Of a DNA stretch of 64,000 nt, positions 24,767 through 34,568 are shown piece after piece (position 1 is the first letter of the stretch; every line of letters begins with the position of its first letter). The notes under the pieces are model-generated. The model made no database searches, was not told the DNA's origin, and saw only the letters and a list, made by a program, of their open reading frames with translations. Location: positions 4,754,230-4,818,229 of the forward strand of contig NC_051057.1 in assembly GCF_904848185.1 (NCBI RefSeq), written 5' to 3'. This DNA comes from Acanthopagrus latus. Lineage: Eukaryota > Chordata > Actinopteri > Spariformes > Sparidae. The position numbers and the translations under genes were made by a program.

Positions 24767-26314
24767 GTTAGTGTTAAGATTAACTTTCACCTCCATTGGC
24801 CATATACACAGAGACCATATTCACACAGTGGTCATGCTCAGGGTGGGAAGCTCGAATGCTGTTTTCAAAATGATGATGTCGTATGAAGGGACACTGACAC
24901 ATTGTCAGCATTTCACAGATCCCCAGTTAATCAGCAAGGAAAGGACAATGAGCCCTGAGCAGGATGCCATATGAATACGGCCTTTGGAAAGAATTGCTCA
25001 CATGAATAGGTTGATTTTTATGGACTGTAAAATGCTATTTTTTTCAATATGTAATTCGAGGAATTTTATTCTGACTCCAATAATATACAGCACATGGTTT
25101 AGCAATTCATTAATGTTGTTGTCAACACAAAGCCTAAACACAAACCAAACAAATAGTGATAACTTGATAAATTGAGACAGCATAACAAGGCTTGTTGTAT
25201 GGAAAATCTCTCCGCCCTGCCCTCTAGTGGTCAATAATCACTTCATGCAGCTTTAAAGAAAAATAATTTAATGAATCTATTTAAACCTGCATCACAAATT
25301 ACATCTTCACAACCCAAAAGTTGATTTTTGTAAACTATATGAATAATAAATGGTCAAAAAGTTCAAAACAGTTTCCACTGGGCAATATAAAGAGCGTACT
25401 GTGCTGTGCTGCCGTTATTTTCCTGCCCCTGAAAGAACATATTGTGTTAGCGGAGAGTTCTCTGTCTCATCCAATCTCGGGCTCCCCCTCATGACGGGCT
25501 GCTGTGAATGAAGCTGACTTAGATGACTTGCCGAGAGCCGACCTCGCAGTTATTTAAACAACCACCGCTGCTCAGTTCAATATACGGCTAAAGTGGTGAA
25601 GATGCTACGTGATGGACGGAGGCTCGAAGAAAATGTTTCCTGCTCTCAACCACTGTGTTCCCCCTGTGGAAACTAGTTGGTGGACGTGTAGCTCTTGGAG
25701 TGCATGCCTCTGTTTCCATGGCAGCACAAGGTAATAATACATCCAATTGGACACGCCAGGTTGTTTTTCCAAAAGGCACCCACCACCCTCCATCTTAATA
25801 CACACCTAGACTCTGGAGTAGAGCGTTGTAATTATGTTCAGTTTGTGTTTTCACATGTTTGATTTGGTTTGATGTGGCGCGAGGTAGAAGCCTGTGATTT
25901 GTCATTTGGAAAAGACGTCTGTGGCTCCGTCCCAGTGAAACAATAGCTGCTCTGTTTTCTCTTTCTTCCCTCTGTAAGGTTTGAGCTTTTTCATAAAATA
26001 GATTGTGATGGATAAAGGAAGGGGTTCTGGTCTTAATACCTTCCCGGTCGGAAACCATTTGTGGAGCATTTAGGGATCACGCACTATTTATTAGATCAAA
26101 CACACACACACAAGACTGCCAGTGGGAATGGAAGCTTGAGTTGAAGATTTGACACGTTGACAATTGATTTCACATCGAACTTTGTTCATGACTGATTCAA
26201 AGCCTGAACAAAGATATGTTTCGCTCTCACAAATGAGGGCACTTCTCTGAATGTTTCTTTATACTGATATAACCTTGTGGTACTGATAAAATTACTATTT
26301 GTGCTTCCTCTCAG
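24767..26314 (+). other. col21a1 intron 7
   Basis: 1.5 kb. It contains a GCCCTCTAGTGGTC motif (about 25219-25232) often found at ends of fish repeats, but no complete element is delimited. No exon seen. Confidence 0.6.
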
Positions 26315-26488
26315 ACACTGTACGATGGAAAGTGGCACCAGCTCAAACTCCTGGTCAGACCAAGCCAGGTCACCAGTTTCCTTGATGATCAACCAATCCA
26401 GGAAGTAATGCTGGAAACAGTGGTGCCCATATACATCAATGGGGAGACACAGCTGGCTAAGAGGCGGGGAACAGACATCACCGTGCCT
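26315..26488 (+). CDS. col21a1: col21a1 exon 8: TSPN/laminin-G-like domain
   Basis: 58 codons (344-401). LYDGKWHQLKLLV and the YINGETQLAKR strand are typical of the later part of the TSPN fold. Borders CTCAG|ACAC and CCT|gtgagt. Confidence 0.92.
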
Positions 26489-26692
26489 GTGAGTAATAAT
26501 GCCGCAACTGGAAGGCCCAAGCAAAACAAAGACAGTTCCTTCATACTGCATGTTTCACACACCTGATTAATTTCAAACTGCTTCACAAAACAAAGAAGGT
26601 AAAAAACAGCACAACAATGATGAAATATTCCAGCATCTGCCCAAAAATCTCATATAGCAGATCCTCATCCTGATATGCTCCATGAAGAACAG

Positions 26693-26767
26693 ACAGTGAT
26701 AACAACTCATATTCATTCATTGCAGGTTCAAGGAATGATTATTGAGAATATGAGTTATTATCACTGT
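26693..26767. repeat. Long intronic hairpin, 22-bp stem
   Basis: ACAGTGATAACAACTCATATTC (26693-26714) pairs with the 22 bases 26746-26767 with a single mismatch. Part of the 31-base loop (ATTCATT against AATGATT) can pair further. It lies just left of the Tc1 remnant in the intron between exons 8 and 9. It could be a small palindromic MITE or a microRNA-like fold. Confidence 0.75.
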
Positions 26768-26814
26768 TGGCACATTGTATTAGTACACAGCCAAGTATAC
26801 TGATACAGTATCAG

Positions 26815-27610
26815 AGCAAAGAAGAGCCAGGCTGAGGTTTGTAAAAGACCATCAGGATTGGACCATAGAGGACTGGAGTAAGGTCATCTTCTCGGATGAG
26901 TCCAATTTTTAGCTTTGCCCAACACCTGGTCATCTAATGGATAGACGGAGACCTGGAGATGCCTACAAACCACATTGTCTTGCACCTACGGGGAAATTTG
27001 GTTGGGGATCGGTGATGATCTGGAGCTGCTTCAGCAAGGCTGGAATCAGACAGATTCATCTTTGCGAAAGGACGCATAAATCAAGCCACCTACAAGGTCA
27101 TCCTGGAAGGAAACTTGCTTCCTTCTGCTCTGACAATGTTCCCTAAGTCTGGGGATTAGTTTTTTTTTCCAGCAGGACAATGCTCCATGCCACACAGCTA
27201 AGTCAATCAAGGTGTGGATCAAGGACCACCAGATAAAGACCCTGTCATGGCCAGCCCAATCTACGGACCTGAACCGCATTAAAAACTTCTGGAATGTGAT
27301 CAAGAGGAAGATGGATGGTCACAAGCCATTAAACAAACCGTGGCTGCTTGACATTTTGCACCAGGAATGGCTTAAAGTCACTCAACAGCAATGTAAACGA
27401 CTGGTGTGATAGACAGAAGCTGTGCTAGACAATCAGGGTTATTCCACCAAATATTGATTACTGAACTATTCCTCAGTTGAAACATCAGTATTGTGTTGTT
27501 TATAAATGAATATGAACTTATTCTCTTTGTTTCCTTATTTGAGGTCTGAACACTGGACCTTTATTGTTATTTAGACCACTTGTCATTTTCTGAAAATCAT
27601 CTTACTAATT
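26815..27610 (+). mobile_element. 5'-truncated Tc1/mariner transposon remnant
   Basis: The plus strand reads as the DDE half of a Tc1 transposase: QDWTIEDWSKVIFSDESNF (about 26852-26910, with the catalytic D in SDES), a GSVMIWSCFS segment (27013-27042), a QDNAPCH-like segment in shifted frame (about 27173-27195), and a degenerate PAQSTDLNRIKNFWNV segment (27255-27300) holding the usual final acidic position region. Frameshifts and stops are present. The 3' non-coding end (GGTTATTCCACCAAATATTG, 27438) is that of a common fish Tc1 family. The left terminus and N-terminal DNA-binding domain are missing. Confidence 0.85.
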
Positions 27611-27794
27611 TTGACATTTACCACCCATTTGTTGATAAAAAAAAAAAGAAAACTTATTTTATTTTACCCTTTTATTTATCTTTCAATTACTCGTTTCATT
27701 TTTCAGCCCCTTAGCTTTTCCTATTTGGGAGTCTTGCCACAAGATTTGGTCTTTTTCCCTTACGTTTCCATTTTTCGTATCCTTTTTTGTTCAG

Positions 27795-27872
27795 GTTGAG
27801 ATTCAGAAGCTGCGCCTGTACTGTGATCCTCATCAGAGTGAGAGAGAAACAGCCTGTGAGATCTACTCTGTG
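27795..27872 (+). CDS. col21a1: col21a1 exon 9: end of TSPN domain
   Basis: 26 codons (402-427) with IQKLRLYCDPHQSERETACE, whose two cysteines are conserved in COL21A1. It lies right after the Tc1 remnant in the preceding intron. Borders GTTCAG|GTTG and GTG|gtaaga. Confidence 0.93.
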
Positions 27873-28003
27873 GTAAGACCTCTGCTGCTGCTCAGTTTTA
27901 CTGTAATTTCCACTACAAAGGTCATATTTTGTATTCTGCATATGGCTGCATGTACAAGGCTACACTGACTACGATCGTCTCTTCTCTCTCTCATGCTACA
28001 CAG

Positions 28004-28015
28004 GATGATGAAAGG
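28004..28015 (+). CDS. col21a1: col21a1 exon 10: 12-nt microexon
   Basis: GATGATGAAAGG encodes DDER. It is flanked by a good acceptor (CTCTCTCTCATGCTACACAG) and a consensus donor (gtaagt) and is in phase 0 on both sides. Including it gives a linker length closer to human COL21A1, where four residues (FNGE) sit in the same place. It could be skipped without loss of frame. Confidence 0.75.
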
Positions 28016-28469
28016 GTAAGTGCAGTTTCTATCCTGTTGTTCACACTTTTATTTCACCAGTGCATTGCCCGTAGGAAGCATGTATTCCTATAGAAAAGTG
28101 GGAGGGTATGTAGCGTTTTCATGGATGGCCAAATGAGGTTGTGTTTGAAGTTGGGACGTCAGGGATATAATTGGCTGTTTTTGACTTTTTTGATTTTACC
28201 ATTATATATATCACCTTAAAAACTATGTACCTTTCCTTGTTTGGTGTCATTATTTTCAGCACAACCTCACATGTGTACAGTTATTTTTGTCATTTTGACA
28301 TACTGTGTTAACACAATGGACCTAAAATCACAAAAATAGGAAAAAGCTAGATTATTACTGTGAAATCATTGAATGCCTGGACGTCACCCTGGCTGATCTT
28401 TTCTGCTCTAATGAGGAAGCTCTGAGTGTGTCTTGTGTTGCAGACGTTAGTGTGTTTGTGTTTCCTTAG

Positions 28470-28559
28470 TGTCCGCTGAATCGAACGGCCACAGTGGAAG
28501 AAGAAGACTGCAACTGTGTGGTTGGACCACCAGGGCAGCGTGGCCTGCCAGGACGCATG
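28470..28559 (+). CDS. col21a1: col21a1 exon 11: cysteine linker and start of triple helix
   Basis: 30 codons. CPLNRT carries an N-glycosylation sequon; DCNC (C445, C447) may form interchain disulfides next to the helix, as expected for FACIT collagens. Gly-X-Y repeats begin at GPPGQRG (residue 450). The donor ATG|gtaaca is followed within about a dozen bases by a CA repeat. Confidence 0.92.
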
Positions 28560-28560
28560 G

Positions 28561-28615
28561 TAACACGCATGCACACACACGCATGCACACACACGCATGC
28601 ACACACACACACACA

Positions 28616-28654
<39 letters not shown>

Positions 28655-28692
28655 ACACACACACACACACATGCACAAAGCACACACAAATA
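28561..28692. repeat. Compound (CA)n / GCATGCACAC repeat
   Basis: CA units with GCATG and TACA/AGACA interruptions, starting within a few bases of the exon 11 donor. Confidence 0.95.
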
Positions 28693-28995
28693 TACACATA
28701 AATATAACATTGTAATAATAGCTGGATTTTAAGTATGCCCTAATGCCTATATAACAATATACAGGCCTCAACCTCTGTGAACTCTAATAATTTCTGGTTG
28801 TAGTGATTCAACTCTCATGAGTCATGGTAGTATTTGTTTCCTCAGCCAGGCTTTTGGACTCTCTAATTGTCCTTTTAGGAGAGCTGCCAAACCATGAAGT
28901 ACTGCTGAGGAAGCTGTGTCATTAGAGTTAATTAGTAAAGAACAGAAGCTGAGGCTGATATATTTTTGGTATAAAGCACCAATTCCACTTATATT

Positions 28996-28997
<2 letters not shown>

Positions 28998-29075
<78 letters not shown>
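28998..29075. repeat. (TA)n microsatellite
   Basis: About 39 AT units, uninterrupted. Confidence 0.97.
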
Positions 29076-29079
<4 letters not shown>

Positions 29080-29719
29080 AGCTAAGTACACCCTTCAAGC
29101 TCCCAGGACCCAAGCTTTTATTCATATGTAAACTAAAATTGTCCGAAGGTCTCCTTGAAAAAGCTGTTTCATGCTAAGAAATGTTGAATCACAGTCTAAA
29201 ATTGCACTTGATAGGCTTATCGCCTTCTCTTATCGCCTAAAATAAAATTAGCTGTCTTCTCAGTAATCTTCACTCATATGTCCGTGCTCAGGTAACATGT
29301 CAACATCAAGCTTATCTACAATCTATCTTTTAGCGTATGCTATAATGAGAGCTGGTCTGCTGTATAGACAGTGAAGGCTCAGCAGTGATTTCAATTAAAT
29401 GCTAGCATTAGTGTGATAACATGATGACAATGAGGATGCTGATATTTAATATGTTTACATCATGTTCATCATCTTAATTTAGCATATTGCATGCTAACAG
29501 TTGTTAACTAGCAGTTGAAAGAGAGCACATCTGAGGCTGATGGGATATTTGGTCTTAAACCAAAAGTCAAAATAATTGTATCATGCTGGAAGAAACCTCA
29601 GGCAATCACAACAGTCACTACGATTCAGACCAACACTGTTATCATAGAGCCATGTCACAATGCACTATTTCAGCAGAGTATGTTACTGTGTGTCTTGACG
29701 GAGTGTTTTAATACTGCAG

Positions 29720-29773
29720 GGTTTCCGAGGGGAGAAAGGGAGGGAAGGACCACCAGGACCTGATGGTAAGCCT
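29720..29773 (+). CDS. col21a1: col21a1 exon 12: collagenous, 54 nt
   Basis: Six perfect Gly-X-Y triplets, GFR to GKP. An internal gtaagc eight bases before the chosen donor (CCT|gtaagt) is possible, but it would break the triplet register, so the 54-nt form is preferred. Confidence 0.92.
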
Positions 29774-29872
29774 GTAAGTGCTCACCAGTTTCTTCGTCAC
29801 TGTCTGTCTTTCCACTTCCAACTGTTGTCACCAGCCTTCATACACAGCAGCTAATGTTGTCTCCTTTCTCAG

Positions 29873-29926
29873 GGTAAAGACGGGAAACCTGGGGACCCTG
29901 GGCCTCTTGGACTAAAAGGGATGAAG
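29873..29926 (+). CDS. col21a1: col21a1 exon 13: collagenous, 54 nt
   Basis: Six Gly-X-Y triplets, GKDGKPGDP to GLKGMK. Acceptor CTTTCTCAG, donor AAG|gtaaag. Confidence 0.95.
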
Positions 29927-30620
29927 GTAAAGAGTCTGTTACTTCTACTTGTATTTTACTGCACTGCTGCTACAATAAACAGATGAATACATGTCAGTGT
30001 TCTCTAAATTCAACATGTCACTTACAGTTTTGCAGGACAGAAAAGTTGCATAATACCAATTTATAATAATTGGATAAATGTCTGTATTAAAGACAGCTCT
30101 TCAGAGTGTTGTGTTGTGGTAAGAGAATTACATTTGAGTTGTCCTTGATTTATACACAGATATCAGTTCCATGGTTCCAAGTAGAAAGGACCTTAATGGA
30201 TTTCCTCAAGTTTATGAAATCGCAAGATGGTTTTCAGTCCTGTCATTTTAAATGCAGACATGACCACATTAGCTTCCTGTTAGGTTTGGGATCGTGTTCT
30301 GGATCCACTCAATATAAACCAAATGTGGCCTTTATATTCAGTTTGTCAGTTTAACATCTGTAGGTTAATGAGCTTCAGTCATCCAGCATTTGATGACCAA
30401 CGTCTCCCTCTTGGAGTTTGATCGACAAATGTAAATGCTCTGAACTTTCTTGCTCGCTGGAGATTCATGAGAATGTGCTTCAACATTACACAGACGTGTA
30501 TTATAAGTCACGTAATAGACCTTGTTTTTAAATGTTTGATACCATTCATGTATTCATTAAGTGAAAAAAAGTGGCTGACCTTGATTGCTTACTCGTACTG
30601 TCTTTATCCTAACTGGGAAG

Positions 30621-30674
30621 GGTGAAAGTGGCCCAGCAGGAGCGAGAGGGGAGCCCGGTCTGAAAGGTGTCATG
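30621..30674 (+). CDS. col21a1: col21a1 exon 14: collagenous, 54 nt
   Basis: Six triplets, GESGPAGAR to GLKGVM. The acceptor is weak (TCCTAACTGGGAAG), but the triplet register and the donor ATG|gtgagt are clear. Confidence 0.92.
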
Positions 30675-30758
30675 GTGAGTCTTTAACGAAGCAGTGTTGT
30701 GTTGTTTCTAATCTGCTTGCTGGTACTGATAGAACCTGATTGTTTTGATGCTGCCCAG

Positions 30759-30812
30759 GGAGACAGAGGCGAACCAGGCTTACCAGGAAACCCAGGACCC
30801 CCAGGACTGAAG
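30759..30812 (+). CDS. col21a1: col21a1 exon 15: collagenous, 54 nt
   Basis: Six triplets, GDRGEPGLP to GPPGLK. Acceptor GCTGCCCAG, donor AAG|gtgagg. Confidence 0.95.
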
Positions 30813-30912
30813 GTGAGGCTGTGATGCATAGAGGATTTTTTATGATGGAGGACAATTGGGACAATGTCATTGTCGTTTGTCGTTGCTGTTGCAGTTCTAC
30901 TGTAGTCCCTGT

Positions 30913-31158
30913 CAGTGCCGGCCCAAGCCTTTTGGGGGCCCTAAGCAGAATTTGATTTGGGGCCCCCCTACCACCACTGCAGAGTCACCTGTGCAATTAT
31001 TGACACAAATGAATTGACTTATTCATTCATTTATGTCACTTGTTTAATTCATTTAATATGTCGATAAATAAATAAATAATATTCTTGATTGGGGTTCCCC
31101 TGGTGGCCAGGGGGCCCCAAGCAGCTGCTTAGTTCGCTTATGCCTTGAGCCGGCCCTG
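30913..31158. mobile_element. hAT-like MITE, 246 bp, with perfect 8-bp duplication
   Basis: Flanked by GTCCCTGT on both sides (30905-30912 and 31159-31166). Termini are CAGTGCCGGCCC and the complement of GAGCCGGCCCTG (10 of 12 match). Subterminal GGGGGCCC-type stretches near each end also pair. No coding capacity. It sits in the intron between exons 15 and 16. Confidence 0.9.
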
Positions 31159-31728
31159 GTCCCTGTTATTGGCAGTTGTCATTGACGTTGGCTGAAATTG
31201 TTAAGTCAGCAGATCCTCATACTCAAACAACTGAATAGGTTGATTCTCTTCATTTCCCAAAACAACATATATTACCATTCATTCATCGTGCACAGCGACA
31301 CCTGTAGCTGACCTTTATTGTCCACCGGCAGCTTGGTTACATTTTGACAAAAAAAAAAAACCTGTAGTCAAGGCAAGACAAATACATGCTTAGGTTTAGA
31401 TATATAGTTAGACATCATGGTTTGGGTATCATTCACTGCAATACTTCTGTTACATACAAAATACGCTACCTACTTAACTCAGGCTGTGTTATGTGAGGGA
31501 TGTTATTTCACTGCATTACTATGTTAAAATTCATGCTATGCAGGGTTGAGGTAAAGGCTGAACATATGAGTCTTTCGTGGGAGATGGCAAGTGACTCTGC
31601 TGTCCTGACATTGGTCGGGAGTTCGTTCCACCACTGAGGCGCCAAAACAGTTGTGACTTCGCTGAGTGAGCTTTTTTGCTCTCAGCGATGGCGATTCCAG
31701 CCAGCCAGCTGATGTAGAAGAGCGAAGT

Positions 31729-31772
31729 GCTCTCGCTGCTCTCGCTGCTCTCGCTGCTCTCGCTGCTCTCTC
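31729..31772. repeat. 9-nt minisatellite (GCTCTCGCT), ~5 copies
   Basis: Near-perfect tandem copies of GCTCTCGCT ending in GCTCTCTC. Because the unit is a multiple of three it stays open in several frames, but it lies in an intron. Confidence 0.9.
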
Positions 31773-32779
31773 AACACCCACTGATTGTCAAATACAGGCA
31801 GCTTTTCTGTTTGGCGAGCAAATCTCTAAAGGCAGTCTGCTGCACTGACATATAAATGTTTGTACCAAAACAGCCATGTAATTAAAAACTATGCAGTCTC
31901 CCTACCGAGTTTTGGTGTCATTTACAGGCTCTGTCTCTGCGGGAGTTCCACACACAGCACAGTGACAGAGACTTTGTGACGCATACAAATGCACTGAAAT
32001 GCACCTCGTAAACTCAGAAATCTAGACTCTAATGGCCACAAAGGTTTGTTCAAAAACAATTGTTCTCTTTTGTTGAAATACACAGTCCCACGTCTTACTA
32101 GAGTCCTAACTAATCCTATCAAATTACCATTCATTTTCCCACAGGCAAATTTGAAATTGATAAAATCGATGTTGGATCTGATGATAGTCTTGTCTTACTG
32201 ATACAGCTGGAAAGCATTTTGCTGAATAAGAAAGTCTGTTGAATGTCATAAATGTTTATGTATATCTTGTATATATTTATGTAAAGTACATAAATGTGGA
32301 AATGAACCAGGAGTACCATACCACGCCCTGATGTCAGGAGCACCACTCATATACATACACTGTACATAGGAACCCTCAATTTATTTTAGAACCACTTCAA
32401 GTGGCTATACTTAGTGGCCTTATTTGTAGGCTCATTTCACCACGTTCACTGTGATCATCTTGCTCCAGTGATGAGGCGATTCATGTTCCTGTCAGTAAGA
32501 AATCCTCCCGGTGGAAGAAGCTTTTTTGGCATCACACCGCAGCACCCAACGGGACATAAAGTGAAATTCTGGAACGGTCCTTTAAAGAGACTTTTTTGTG
32601 TCCCTCCAACAGAGCACCATAATGAGGGCTAGACTAATATATGGAACCAAAATATTGCCTTCAAATTTGGTATAATGCAGTCAGTATTGTCTTTCTTATA
32701 TGATTTAATCTGATTTGATTAACATTCATGCAATGTCACTAGATACACTATTGATTCTAACATTAGTCTTTGAATGCAG

Positions 32780-32833
32780 GGTCTTCCCGGTGAGAGAGGC
32801 GAGCCGGGGACTCCAGGTGAAGCTGGACCAATG
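32780..32833 (+). CDS. col21a1: col21a1 exon 16: collagenous, 54 nt
   Basis: Six triplets, GLPGERGEP to GEAGPM. Acceptor GAATGCAG, donor ATG|gtaaga. Confidence 0.95.
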
Positions 32834-33194
32834 GTAAGATCAAGCTCTGTTCAACAGTCATGTGTCTAAATGTAAACAAAATTCATGAAAACCACCTTAA
32901 TTGACAGGACATGAAACCTGAAAATAGAATATTATGCCAGATGTAAAAACGTGACCACATCAAACCAGATGTAGAGTAAATAATTCTACTCCAAAATAGA
33001 GAAATAGAACTGGTCTGTTATTCTGGAGGTTTGGCTTCCTCCGGGCATGTGTGTGTGTTTAGGATTTCCTCCTGTCACAGCACTATTAGCATTGCAGTAT
33101 TTCAAGTGGGACAGATAATTGCTGTAATAGTGTTGCATTTGGCTGCTGCTGCTGCTCCACTTTGCCTCTCAGAGTGTGTTTAATGTCCAACCAG

Positions 33195-33248
33195 GGGGAG
33201 CCAGGACTACCAGGCACCGGTGGATTGGTTGGACCACAGGGACCAAAG
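33195..33248 (+). CDS. col21a1: col21a1 exon 17: collagenous, 54 nt
   Basis: Six triplets, GEPGLPGTG to GPQGPK. Acceptor TCCAACCAG, donor AAG|gtcagt. It precedes the longest intron in the window. Confidence 0.93.
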
Positions 33249-34534
33249 GTCAGTGCAGGATTTTGCTACCAGGAGACACATATGCTGCTTAGCCCAAAGT
33301 ACAGTTTGTGGACATCCAGACATCACACTGCTTCGTTGTTGAAAACTTCATCGCAAAACCATTGGGATTGATGTGGTGTGCTGCTAGGACAGCCTCCACT
33401 GTTCTGGGAAACCTTCCCACCAGATGTTTTGACCGCAGGAACATTTGTGTTTATTCACTTTCTTATGCAAGTGTTTATTTTTTCTAAACAGCCAGAGGAT
33501 TTTGACTGTACATTAACAGTAAGCTACTGAGTAGCGGCAGTCTTCGCTTGTGTCTGTGTGTTTGGATTCAGGTCAGCCTCTCACCGACCTGTGGTTCTCT
33601 CTCTTCTTTCTCCCTTCCTCTCTCCGTAACGTTACGTTCAGGAAGTAAAGTACATTTCCCCTCCAGCTCCAGTCAGCAGTCAACATTACAGAACATAAAC
33701 ACCTGACAACGGAGGTCACATCCGCGGAACACTGCCGCAGTCAGGTTGATAAACAGGATGAATCCCTATTTAATCCAGAAAATGAAATGAAAGCAATCTC
33801 TGAGCTCTCCTCCCATCATTAAATGGCTACAGATCAGAGCAGAACCTGATGTTACTGCAGATGTCTATTCCTCCAGAAGCTCTGCACCCCACACAATTTT
33901 ACTTTTTCCACTGAAAACACTCTAAAATGTTCAGCTTGAGCAAATATGCAGTGGAGCTGTGTGCCGGCTTTAAAAGATGTGAATTCCTGCCTTTTTAAAA
34001 GCTATCTTTTAAAAGCTATCTTGATGCACATTTTCTTTGCTCTCTGTACTGATTTTAGCTGTAGTTAAGACTGCACTGACTGTGTGTGACAACTCTGACG
34101 CTGACTGATCTCCGAGCTCAGCTGTAGTTCGTTTCTGTTTTTTTTGTTGCTCCTCTCTTGTCATCTCTGTACGACTGTGAAGAGTCTTTACAAAGACCCG
34201 TGATAAGAGAGCATTTTTTGCCAACTTGTGTGGACATGTCTTTACTCTCGCTGCAGGTTTAACTTTGAGTGAATTTGCATCTCTCCGTGCAACTTACGTG
34301 ACAATCAGGCCATCACATTGCATATAAATTGTGCTTCACATCCTGTCTGAGCACATCTTTAAATATCATTGTATGCCGTAGTGTCAGCATTTATCTTAAC
34401 TGAAATTATAGCCGAAAGTACGAAAAAATACTGCATCTATATCCACATATGTAATTTAGATCAAAGCACAGGCAAGCCTTACTTACTAGCTCACTATTTA
34501 ATTAAAGAAAGTTGTAGCTGCTACAAATTAAGTC

Positions 34535-34537
<3 letters not shown>

Positions 34538-34566
<29 letters not shown>
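34538..34566. repeat. Poly-A run
   Basis: 29 consecutive A, followed by GATACC. No clear retroposed body is visible upstream. Confidence 0.9.

Positions 34567-34568
<2 letters not shown>

Noticed and set aside
28447..28771. Open frames rich in CVCVCV/HTHTHT across CA repeats here and elsewhere
   Set aside because: Artefacts of dinucleotide repeats read as protein.
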